Assembly (NCBI GenBank): GCA_016783865.1
Contig: JADHVS010000057.1
Location: 1-21,056 of the forward strand
Direction: 5' to 3'
Source of the DNA: Bacteroidales bacterium
GTDB lineage: Bacteria > Bacteroidota > Bacteroidia > Bacteroidales > SM23-62
DNA length: 21,056 nucleotides
This document shows, one piece after another, positions 15,301 through 21,056 of this stretch. The position numbers were made by a program, and so were the translations under genes. Within the stretch, counting starts at the first letter, position 1, and every line of letters begins with the position of its first letter. The notes below the pieces were generated by a model. That model worked only from the letters and a program-made list of their open reading frames with translations, was not told the DNA's origin and searched no databases.

Positions 15301-16601
15301 TCCTATCAGCACTGGAAGTGCCGGTTCTGGCCACATTCAACATCATTGACCAGGACGACAGGCAGGTACCCCTGAAGATCATCAATTATGACCTGCAAAC
15401 GGTCGATGTGAGGCTAAGTGATTCCATTTTCTTTGAAGTAATTGCTCAGAATGGAACCACAATTATTTACTATCAGTTAAAACCTGAGTCTATGTCGAGT
15501 GAGGCCTTCGTGGTTTCTTCGATGTTCCTGGTTGATCAGGATAATGTCAATATATCCCTGATTCCTGAAGGTATCGGAGTGGAGGTATTCATGGAATGGA
15601 TCGATCCTGTCACAGGAGCTACTGCAGCAGTCATTGATAAATACAGCAATGTAAGGATATCAGGTACCCTGGCGTACGATGACAAGCTTGAGGTCGTATC
15701 AGAGGACGGCACAAACAGGGTGGTTTATTATCTGAACTTCCTGAATGAGGCTTCACCGGATAACAACCTTGCGCCTACATTATCAGTTGCTTTTGCTGAC
15801 ACAAACATTATTGTAAATCAGACAATTACTCTAAAAGCAACTGCCGATGATGATGACATGCCGTTGCCAACGTTACTTACCGTAACCTGGAAAGTTATCA
15901 GTGGAGAAGGTGTAACCATCGCTGATCCCGGAGCATTAGAAACTGATGTTACTTTTGCCCAGGCGGGTGCCGTGGTGCTTCAGGTAACAGTTGATGATGG
16001 TGAGATCAGCAGGACAGAGATCATTAATGTAGGTGTATCCACACCCGGTAACAGTGCACCAACCGTTTCGGTAACTACCGCCAATTTCACGATAGAGGAG
16101 GGAGAATCCATTAATGTCGGTGCCACGGCTGATGATGATGGCAACCCAATCGGCTCAACATTGACCTATGAATGGACTGTGAAAACAGGAGTAAATGCCA
16201 ATGTTACCATTACCTCAGCTAACCAGCTGGATACTGAAGTTACCTTTAGTACAGCCGGTGTATATACATTGCAGATAACGGTTACAGATGGCGAGCTTAT
16301 TGCCACAGATATTGTTGTTGTAGTGGTAGAAGAAGCAGTTGGTTTTGCCCCGGTTCTTGAACCTGGATTGAGCCTTTATCCTAATCCTGTATCGGGTATA
16401 CTAACCCTCGAATTGCAGAACATGGGTGATATTTCTTCTACTGTGAAGTTGTTTAACATAACCGGACAGGCTGTTTACAATGGCGAGTTTACTATGAGCA
16501 AACTGCAGATTGATGTTAGTAATTTCGATGCAGGACTATATTTCGTAACGGTCCATGCAGCAGATCAAACATTTACAGAGAGGATTCAGATTGTGAAGTA
16601 G
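12393..16601 (+). CDS. T9SS-secreted multidomain protein with lamin-tail and PKD domains
   Basis: A 1402-residue protein beginning with an SPI signal peptide (MKKLLLSIVLLAGAVLAYAQ). Residues about 25-110 resemble a lamin-tail domain (NLLITEWRG...NSYVEITNIGD). A second related segment starts near residue 575 (PFISEMVAREQAWGAMLEIMN). Between and after these lie several short beta-rich modules with the recurring ending DILKVTAEDGTTIEEYFI / DTLQVVSADGNNTTLYRL / KLEVVSEDGTNRVVYYL, so a repeated beta-sandwich is likely. Two PKD-type domains begin at residues 1127 and 1222 (APTLSV, APTVSV). Residues 1326-1402 are a type A T9SS sorting domain (LYPNPVSGILTLEL...LFNITGQAVYNG...LDVSNFDAGLYFV type), so it crosses the outer membrane by type IX secretion. 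No catalytic motif was found; the lamin-tail and PKD domains suggest binding or scaffolding at the surface. A strong terminator follows. Confidence 0.85.
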   Translation: MKKLLLSIVLLAGAVLAYAQADTVPNLLITEWRGESWNNSYVEITNIGDTAIDMADVFYSSIPPGRQLYAAPYGYSMDPAVDDVHGTYLSGILGPGESMVIASMYDAPDAAGATKNLQRFLDSKHFFSYKLEASDYYFPYHPEVEMWGKDSVSNVAAGADNNFEQLLRLWGSYASAIWYKYPTGDSVMVDQVRFAVDATLHVDSDPEKDNVAGVEDATSTHTLVRKANTPRGNLDWDDSRGIDIADSEWLPIPFYGGKTLYTTVGNHGDYSIVLEPESTIEVIDTTALTVNWGIYKGDSIMDEFTIGDGMGWQYIEDTIDFADSAHAIVQTGDILNVFACGNDLEWHSYKITVATPATDMALVFPKRRMRFEAMQEEDFNGIMWGAEPYYVTEDQPEMDTIGDVPFATRVDTLYKYLEKASNASWEIVWVDDNERVDVKYGDILKVTAEDGTTIEEYFIDVQEFEASDNARLGAITWPEKPEGIFDWKGDTIPGFNPSSQSYILKLDYGTKLVPALLASPEDMNATISVNRATSLTGGTEQRTTTFIVTAEDDSTVLEYKVLFVIDRPLELDQPYVGEPFISEMVAREQAWGAMLEIMNPQGIPLDISEYMIVTTGTGLDNPADAVADIRPVSYDATSFDIRYQKAYVPGYKFAGDTSEWKVDGMRLKSDQAVDPFVEPMDVFVVSQAHQKPEKVSPYINEADVIVSPIEYSPWPNESHHIRNLLNNLSFDGDNYVFLFKITSDSVFNGLKEVGDIGDLELVDRFGPTIEGYNIAGRILDNSKATRLMLKPNIFYPTIELGAGFGTTEENSDWIMNHSFDPGWNEFRMSENIGSHAMDLPTVHKSTVASLVYLVDDGFTGNLMIQGDFTGLAVSGFMDNIIKADTGQVLTIMNGVEKAAGDDIAGGDTLQVVSADGNNTTLYRLLNQPLDDDALLVVKPAYTGSYTVTVDGANGTISGSGIQWGKPIKDILSALEVPVLATFNIIDQDDRQVPLKIINYDLQTVDVRLSDSIFFEVIAQNGTTIIYYQLKPESMSSEAFVVSSMFLVDQDNVNISLIPEGIGVEVFMEWIDPVTGATAAVIDKYSNVRISGTLAYDDKLEVVSEDGTNRVVYYLNFLNEASPDNNLAPTLSVAFADTNIIVNQTITLKATADDDDMPLPTLLTVTWKVISGEGVTIADPGALETDVTFAQAGAVVLQVTVDDGEISRTEIINVGVSTPGNSAPTVSVTTANFTIEEGESINVGATADDDGNPIGSTLTYEWTVKTGVNANVTITSANQLDTEVTFSTAGVYTLQITVTDGELIATDIVVVVVEEAVGFAPVLEPGLSLYPNPVSGILTLELQNMGDISSTVKLFNITGQAVYNGEFTMSKLQIDVSNFDAGLYFVTVHAADQTFTERIQIVK

Positions 16602-16626
16602 TAGTTTGTGTTTTTCAAATTTAATT

Positions 16627-16664
16627 AAAAGCCTGCTCCTGGGGATTTGGGAGCAGGCTTTTTT
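16627..16664 (+). terminator. Rho-independent terminator after the T9SS protein gene
   Basis: GCCTGCTCC (16631-16639) and GGAGCAGGC (16650-16658) form a 9-bp GC-rich stem, extended by four A-T pairs, with a 10-base loop and followed by a run of six T (16659-16664). It lies 25 bp after the stop codon. This is the only textbook intrinsic terminator in the window and indicates that the sulfatase downstream has its own promoter. Confidence 0.92.
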
Positions 16665-16848
16665 AAATTACAGGATTATTAGCCTGGGAAGCAAATATAT
16701 TTTCTTAGTGATGTATGTTTTGGTATGGACAGAATTTGTGTATTAAGGTTGAAAGAAGCGATTTAATAATCATTCAGAGGGGGGAAATGGGGACTCGTAA
16801 AAATCCTTTATGAAACAATCTTTCTTTTAAAATTTATTCAAAACAAAT

Positions 16849-18468
16849 ATGAAGACGTTGAGATGTATTATTAGTCCTGTACTTATTCTTGCACTTTTTT
16901 GTGCCTGCAACGGGCAGGATCCTTCTTCAAGGCGCAAGCAGGAAAGGCCAAACATCATCTTTCTGCTGACTGACGACCAGGCATATAATACAGTTGGTTA
17001 TAGCGGGAATGGACAGGTCAAGACACCCAACATTGACCGGCTGGCACAGGACGGGATCTGGTTCAATAATTACTATTGCACTACATCGATATGCATGGGC
17101 AGCAGGGCAACCTACATGACCGGGATGTATGAGTACAAGACCGGGTGCAATTTTATGCATGGCCCGCTATCCAAAGATAAGTTTGCAGGATCCTATCCTG
17201 AGTTGTTGCAGGAAGCCGGTTACCGGACAGGTTTTGCAGGAAAGTTCGGATTTGCCGTCAAGGAGGATCCGAATTCAGGATCGGGTTATAATGATTATGG
17301 TGTCATGCCGGTTGATGAATTTGACTGGTGGGCCGGGGGACCGGGACAAACAAAATATGAGACAGCACAGAATAAATACATTGCCAGGTATGCGGAGGAA
17401 TGTCCCCATAGTTCCCGGGCCTACGGGGCAGCAGCTCAAGATTTTATTAAAGAATCGGTTATGGATGGCAGACCATTCTGCCTGTCCGTCAGCTTTAAGG
17501 CACCGCACGGCCCCCTGTCCCCGGATCCTGTATTCGATACCGTATATGAAAATACCATCTTTGATAAGCCAGTCAATTACGGGAGGGAGTCGGCCGGGCA
17601 CCTGGCCCTTCAGAGTAAACTTGGCCGGCAATACTTAAGGCTTTTTGGTGGGGATTATATGAAGAAATTCCAGGAGAGCTACAGGAAATACCATCAGCTG
17701 ATTTATGGTGTGGATTATGCCGTTGGAATGATTCGGGAAGAACTTGAAAGACAGGGTATTGCTGATAATACAGTCATTATTTTCACCTCCGATAACGGAT
17801 ATAACCTCGGATCGCATGGTTTCGGCGGGAAAGTGCTGCCATACGAAGAGGGATGCAGGGCCCCGCTGATCGTCTTCGATCCAAGGAGCAGAAGTGCAGG
17901 GAAAAAATGGCACAATGAAGCGGTTACAGGAAATACGGACATCGCACCGACCATTATTGAGCTGGCCGGGTTACCGGTACCTGAAAATATGGACGGGGAA
18001 AGCCTGTTGCCAGCCCTTGAAGATCCCGATGTTGATTTCCGGGAAGCCCTTCCCGTCATCCAGGCATGGGGTTCGGCCCCGAACCTGGCCTTTTCCTTGG
18101 TGACAGAGGAATGGAAATACATCTACTGGTATTTTGGTGACAATATGGATCCGGCAGAAGAGCTGTTTGATCTCAGAAATGATCCATACGAGATGAAGAA
18201 TATGGTTGCCGAGGAGTCTGCTAAAAAAGTCCTTGAAGAGATGCGAAAGTTATACGATTCGGAGATCCAGAGATGGAAGGATGAAGCCGTAACGACGGGC
18301 CATTACAAAGAGTTTGGGACCCTCTTTGACCGGCACGTCCCCTGGGCTCAGAAAGAAGACCTCATCCCCGGTCAATTTTTGAAGGTTTACTCCCGTGAAG
18401 TCGAGCATACAGGCTATTCAGGCGCACCGGATAATTATAGTGAAGTTATAAAACACCTCCAGGAATAA
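16849..18468 (+). CDS. S1-type sulfatase lipoprotein with atypical C-M-G-S-R active-site motif
   Basis: A 539-residue exported protein; residues 1-20 look like an SPII signal (LFCAC, Cys20 the likely lipid site). Arylsulfatases of this family hydrolyse sulfate esters on polysaccharides with a formylglycine made from an active-site Cys or Ser. Motifs in order: PNIIFLLTDDQ with metal-binding Asp42-Asp43, KTPNIDRLA, the active-site block TSICMGSRATYMTG with Cys82 and Arg86, GKFG with Lys132, APHGP with the active-site His, FTSDNGYNLGSHG with the Asp-Asn metal pair, and the C-terminal subdomain EWKYIYWYF...ELFDLRNDPYEMKNM. Nearly everything is standard. The exception is Gly84 at the place of the Pro or Ala in C-x-(P/A)-x-R, the motif read by maturation enzymes. 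The gene lies between a terminator and a fucosidase-like gene whose start is 60 bp beyond its stop codon. The specific sugar and sulfate position cannot be read here. Confidence 0.92.
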   Translation: MKTLRCIISPVLILALFCACNGQDPSSRRKQERPNIIFLLTDDQAYNTVGYSGNGQVKTPNIDRLAQDGIWFNNYYCTTSICMGSRATYMTGMYEYKTGCNFMHGPLSKDKFAGSYPELLQEAGYRTGFAGKFGFAVKEDPNSGSGYNDYGVMPVDEFDWWAGGPGQTKYETAQNKYIARYAEECPHSSRAYGAAAQDFIKESVMDGRPFCLSVSFKAPHGPLSPDPVFDTVYENTIFDKPVNYGRESAGHLALQSKLGRQYLRLFGGDYMKKFQESYRKYHQLIYGVDYAVGMIREELERQGIADNTVIIFTSDNGYNLGSHGFGGKVLPYEEGCRAPLIVFDPRSRSAGKKWHNEAVTGNTDIAPTIIELAGLPVPENMDGESLLPALEDPDVDFREALPVIQAWGSAPNLAFSLVTEEWKYIYWYFGDNMDPAEELFDLRNDPYEMKNMVAEESAKKVLEEMRKLYDSEIQRWKDEAVTTGHYKEFGTLFDRHVPWAQKEDLIPGQFLKVYSREVEHTGYSGAPDNYSEVIKHLQE

Positions 18469-18512
18469 ACCTCCAGGCAATTTGCTCCAAGGTAAAAGCT
18501 CCAATGTTAAAT
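18457..18512. repeat. Four tandem 14-bp units across the sulfatase stop codon
   Basis: Four successive 14-bp units each begin CTCCA: at 18457, 18471, 18485 and 18499 (for example CTCCAGGAATAAAC and CTCCAAGGTAAAAG). The first unit encodes the last three residues and the stop codon of the sulfatase. The last contains the ATG at 18504 that opens the apparent N-terminal extension of the next gene. The same word occurs at 5051-5094 and 7262-7275. Confidence 0.75.
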
Positions 18513-18527
18513 AAAAATTTAAACCAA

Positions 18528-19736
18528 ATGAAAAAAATAAAATTTTTTATCCTTTTGTTGTTCATTGTTTTGAGTACAGGATGCAAGAATAAATCCACAA
18601 CCAATACCTCTGATGATATACCTTACTGGCTGGAAGATTATGCTGATATCTATAAGGAAGATCGCCGGGAAGCCTCTAAAGCCTGGTTCAGAGATGCGAA
18701 ATTTGGTCTGTTCGTGCACCTGAACCTGGCCAGCCTGTGTGAAAACGGTAAAGCCGACTACCTGCTTTGGGCCGATGGGAAAGCTCCTGACAGGTTGCTC
18801 GATTACGTCGGTTACAGCAGGGAGGAATATGAAGCAGCCGAGGACAAGGATGAACTGCTCTTCCGGAAATATGAGTTGAAAAATTTCGACGCGGATGCCA
18901 TTTGTGAAATGGCCAGAGCAGCCGGAATGAAATACCTCAACCTGACGACCATCCACCTGGGCAGATGCTATAATTTTAAGACAGCACAGGCCGGTTTTAA
19001 CAGTTTAAATGCACCGTGCGGGCGGGACCTGGCCGGGGAGTTGGCCGAAGCATGCAAACGCCATGGTCTGGCCCTGTTTTTCTATGTGCCTCCCGAATAT
19101 GCCGAAACGAAAGATGAGGAACAAATCAGGCATAATCATGCAGTTCTCACTGAGCTGTTAACTCAATATGGACCGGTTGCCGGGATATGGTTTGACGGGA
19201 TCGGACCGTTTTACAGGAATCCGGAAAACTATACCAGGACAAAGGAGACTTTTGCCCTGGTCAGGAAATTGCAGCCTCATGCCCTGGTATCCTTCAAGGA
19301 AGGCGGTTTATGCGACGAGGATTTTCGCTCCCCTGAACACTTTATGCTGCCCATTGATTATGAATTTGACACACCGGAACGCCAGGAACGGTTTAACCTG
19401 AGAAAAGAAAGATGGCAGACAAACAATAATGAAAGATGGGAGGAGTGTGGCCAATATATGCTCAGGGAAGTGAATACGGTCATGCAGGAGTGCTTTGGCC
19501 GGGACGGTAAGCATGTACGATCCGGGTGGATCAATGATGAAAGTGCCAGGCACCTGACCGCCGATGAAGTATATGACTGGTTGACTTACTCCCGGTATAC
19601 CGGGTCCAATATGCTCATGAATATTGGTCCCAGAGCGGATGGATCGATCCATCCGGATGATCTCCATGCCCTGACCGAAATGGGAGAAATGATTCGTGAA
19701 AAAGGCTGGCCGGAGCTACATAATGAAGTTAAGTAG
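18528..19736 (+). CDS. Divergent GH29 alpha-L-fucosidase-like lipoprotein
   Basis: A 402-residue exported protein. The ATG at 18528 gives a clean SPII signal (MKKIKFFILLLFIVLSTGC, Cys19). The in-frame ATG at 18504 lies in the 14-bp repeat array and is rejected. The fold is a GH29-type barrel: WFRDAKFGLFVH (His64), the strand LNLTTIHLG with His143, NAPCGRDLAGELAEACKRHGL, the nucleophile strand YGPVAGIWFDG with Asp223, and the closing TGSNMLMNIGPRADGSIHPDDL. GH29 enzymes are retaining exo-enzymes that release alpha-L-fucose. Two usual fucose-binding features are changed: the HWG after the first strand is HLN, and the KHH pair of the barrel is reduced to a single His (TIHLG). The predicted nucleophile is retained, so it is probably an active hydrolase, but its sugar may not be plain fucose. 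It likely shares a transcript with the sulfatase. Confidence 0.85.
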   Translation: MKKIKFFILLLFIVLSTGCKNKSTTNTSDDIPYWLEDYADIYKEDRREASKAWFRDAKFGLFVHLNLASLCENGKADYLLWADGKAPDRLLDYVGYSREEYEAAEDKDELLFRKYELKNFDADAICEMARAAGMKYLNLTTIHLGRCYNFKTAQAGFNSLNAPCGRDLAGELAEACKRHGLALFFYVPPEYAETKDEEQIRHNHAVLTELLTQYGPVAGIWFDGIGPFYRNPENYTRTKETFALVRKLQPHALVSFKEGGLCDEDFRSPEHFMLPIDYEFDTPERQERFNLRKERWQTNNNERWEECGQYMLREVNTVMQECFGRDGKHVRSGWINDESARHLTADEVYDWLTYSRYTGSNMLMNIGPRADGSIHPDDLHALTEMGEMIREKGWPELHNEVK

Positions 19737-19755
19737 ACTATCGGAAATAGTTGCT

Positions 19756-19857
19756 GAAACGAGTTCAGCACGACCGAAGAACTGAGTTCAGCTTGACTGA
19801 AGGAACGGGTTCAGCTTGACTGAGCATAATAGGTCATTCTGAATTTATTTCAGGATC
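19756..19857. repeat. Cluster of REP-like repeats between the fucosidase-like and beta-helix genes
   Basis: Three direct copies of a unit of about 23-24 bp (starting at 19756, 19779 and 19803) share the core GAGTTCAGC or GGGTTCAGC followed by GACYGA. The first copy can fold through GCTGAA (19753-19758) with TTCAGC. At 19834-19857 a further element (TCATTCTGA...TTTCAGGATC) is a diverged copy of the palindrome inside the MITE-like element at 7303-7325. The cluster fills most of the 160-bp gap, and no promoter could be picked out there. Confidence 0.65.
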
Positions 19858-19896
19858 TTTTTAATGACAACAGCATCTGAATGATAAGAAAAATCA

Positions 19897-21056
19897 ATGG
19901 TTAAAGCGAACAGCCTATTAACATCTGCTTTTATATTGCTGAGTTTGAGCTGCCAGTATTCCCGGTCCCAGAATATTTTCGTCGCGGTAGATGGAGATGA
20001 CGGCAATCCCGGTACCCTGGAAAGCCCGAAACGAACCATACAGGCAGGTGTGGACCTGCTTGAAGCAGGTGATACCCTGTTCATCAGGGAAGGAACATAC
20101 CACGAGGAGGTAATCATCGACCAGCTTATTGGAACGGAAGGTGCCCCGGTCGTCATCATGCCGTTCAATGGTGAGGCTGTTACCTTTGACGGAACAGTAC
20201 CTGTAGAAACGGACTGGACAATACACGAAGGGGCCATCTATAAATCAACAACAGGATTCGATACCTGGCAGCTTTTCCAGGGACAAAACATGATGATGCC
20301 GGCCCGCTGGCCGAATGCATTCCTGCACGATCATTCCGTCTGGGACCGGGAATTGAACTGGGCCCACGGGAACGAGGATGCAAGTGAAAACGGAATCCTT
20401 GTGGATGCTCCCCACGACAATGTAAGCCTTGCCGGTTCAGGGATCGATGCCACCGGGGCCATGGCCATTTTAAATGTCGGTTCGTGGAAAACATACAGCA
20501 GGGAAGTGATTACCCATGAAAAGGACACAAACATATTTACATATACTCCCGTCCCCGGCTATAAAACGAAACAACATTATTATTACCTCGAAGGAACCCT
20601 CGAACTCCTCGATGCGCCCGGCGAATGGGTTTATGATAAAACATCCGGTGAATTATATGCCTGGATGCCCGGCAGTCAGCCCCCCGATACCAGCCTCAGG
20701 GCCAAGGTCCAGTCATGGTGCATTTCGGCCGAAAGATCCGAACACATAAAGATCTCCGGAATTCAATTTTTTGCCACTACCTTCCTTTTTCATAACTGCT
20801 ACAATATAACCGTTGAGGACTGTACGATGAAATTTCCAAGCTGTTCAAGGCGAATGCTGAAAGAAACTGCAGAACCCGATGTAACCAGGATGTATAACAG
20901 CAATACCTATTCACCGACTAACAATTCACTGATCAATTGCGACATTTCCTTTACTGAAAGCGAGGCCATCTACTTCAGGGGCAATGCCAACCTGGTGGAA
21001 AACTGCAGGTTCTATTTCATCGACTGGGTGGTTGCCGACCGGCCAAAACTGATGAC
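19897..21056 (+). CDS. Right-handed parallel beta-helix lipoprotein (polysaccharide lyase-like), 5' part only
   Basis: The frame from the ATG at 19897 stays open for 386 codons and leaves the window at 21056, so only the N-terminal part is seen. The signal is SPII-like (AFILLSLSC, Cys19). Residues about 26-75 carry the start of a DUF1565/pectate-lyase-like domain: FVAVDGDDGNPGT, SPKRTIQAGVDLLEAGDTLFIREGTYHEE. Beta-helix coils appear from about residue 280 (HIKISGIQFF, YNITVEDCTMKF, NSLINCDISF, NLVENCRFYF), with the regular N-x-(I/L)-x-(N/D)-C ladder pattern. An insert between (residues about 100-275) is rich in Trp and His. Such proteins are lyases, epimerases or hydrolases acting on acidic polysaccharides; which one cannot be told without the C-terminal half. 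Position after sulfatase and fucosidase-like genes supports a role in degrading the same glycan. Confidence 0.85.
   Translation, partial: MVKANSLLTSAFILLSLSCQYSRSQNIFVAVDGDDGNPGTLESPKRTIQAGVDLLEAGDTLFIREGTYHEEVIIDQLIGTEGAPVVIMPFNGEAVTFDGTVPVETDWTIHEGAIYKSTTGFDTWQLFQGQNMMMPARWPNAFLHDHSVWDRELNWAHGNEDASENGILVDAPHDNVSLAGSGIDATGAMAILNVGSWKTYSREVITHEKDTNIFTYTPVPGYKTKQHYYYLEGTLELLDAPGEWVYDKTSGELYAWMPGSQPPDTSLRAKVQSWCISAERSEHIKISGIQFFATTFLFHNCYNITVEDCTMKFPSCSRRMLKETAEPDVTRMYNSNTYSPTNNSLINCDISFTESEAIYFRGNANLVENCRFYFIDWVVADRPKLM

Noticed and set aside
16700..16848. Possible promoter TATGTTTT upstream of the intact sulfatase gene
   Set aside because: It deviates from TAnnTTTG at the last position and has no well-placed TTG, so there is too little to assert although a promoter must exist here after the terminator.
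18457..18512. Tandem array considered as a CRISPR
   Set aside because: Units of 14 bp without spacers, like the 7-bp arrays elsewhere, do not have the repeat-spacer structure of CRISPR, and no cas gene is present.
18504..18527. Longer start for the fucosidase-like gene at 18504
   Set aside because: The ATG lies within the 14-bp repeat array and adds eight residues before a clean lipoprotein signal.

Overview
The window looks like chromosomal DNA of a Bacteroidota bacterium, probably of the Marinilabiliales/Prolixibacteraceae type. The supporting signs are a type IX secretion (T9SS) C-terminal sorting domain, many SPII lipoprotein signals in front of carbohydrate-active enzymes, start codons without clear Shine-Dalgarno sequences, one perfect TAnnTTTG -7 box, and an RpoD C-terminus ending in a KSYLG-type tail. 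No tRNA, rRNA, CRISPR array or intact transposase was seen. The lineage is inferred from the sequence, not from a search.

Layout. Positions 1-5037 are housekeeping and signalling: the 3' end of rpoD (+), uvrB (-), a secreted endonuclease/exonuclease/phosphatase (EEP) family protein (-), and a class III adenylate cyclase fused to a phosphodiesterase-like HD domain (+). Positions 5209-7258 hold a two-gene unit: a leucine-rich-repeat lipoprotein with a short Gly/Cys + transmembrane + Arg tail, and 16 bp downstream a CPBP-family intramembrane glutamic protease. This resembles a private protein-sorting pair (substrate plus CTERM-type processing protease) and is the best candidate for an undescribed system here. 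Positions 7259-7728 are non-coding and contain a 269-bp MITE-like element with terminal inverted repeats that encloses REP-type palindromes.

Positions 7729-21056 are a carbohydrate-degradation locus, all on the + strand. In order it carries a GH127 beta-L-arabinofuranosidase-like lipoprotein with a C-terminal discoidin-like domain, an aldose 1-epimerase lipoprotein, a sulfatase pseudogene with three separate lesions, a 1402-residue T9SS-secreted multidomain protein, an S1-type sulfatase with an atypical C-M-G-S-R active-site motif, a divergent GH29 fucosidase-like lipoprotein, and the 5' part of a parallel beta-helix (polysaccharide lyase-like) lipoprotein that runs off the end. Together these suggest breakdown of a sulfated plant or algal polysaccharide containing L-arabinofuranose and perhaps fucose or a related sugar. 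No SusC/SusD pair, regulator or transporter is visible, so the locus probably continues beyond the right edge.

The intergenic DNA is itself notable. At least five gaps carry short degenerate tandem arrays with a strict 7-bp period but a different unit at each site. A separate CTCCAAGG-type repeat with a period of about 14-15 bp lies immediately 3' of three different stop codons. These arrays also help settle start codons, because the apparent N-terminal extensions of uvrB and the fucosidase are translated array.
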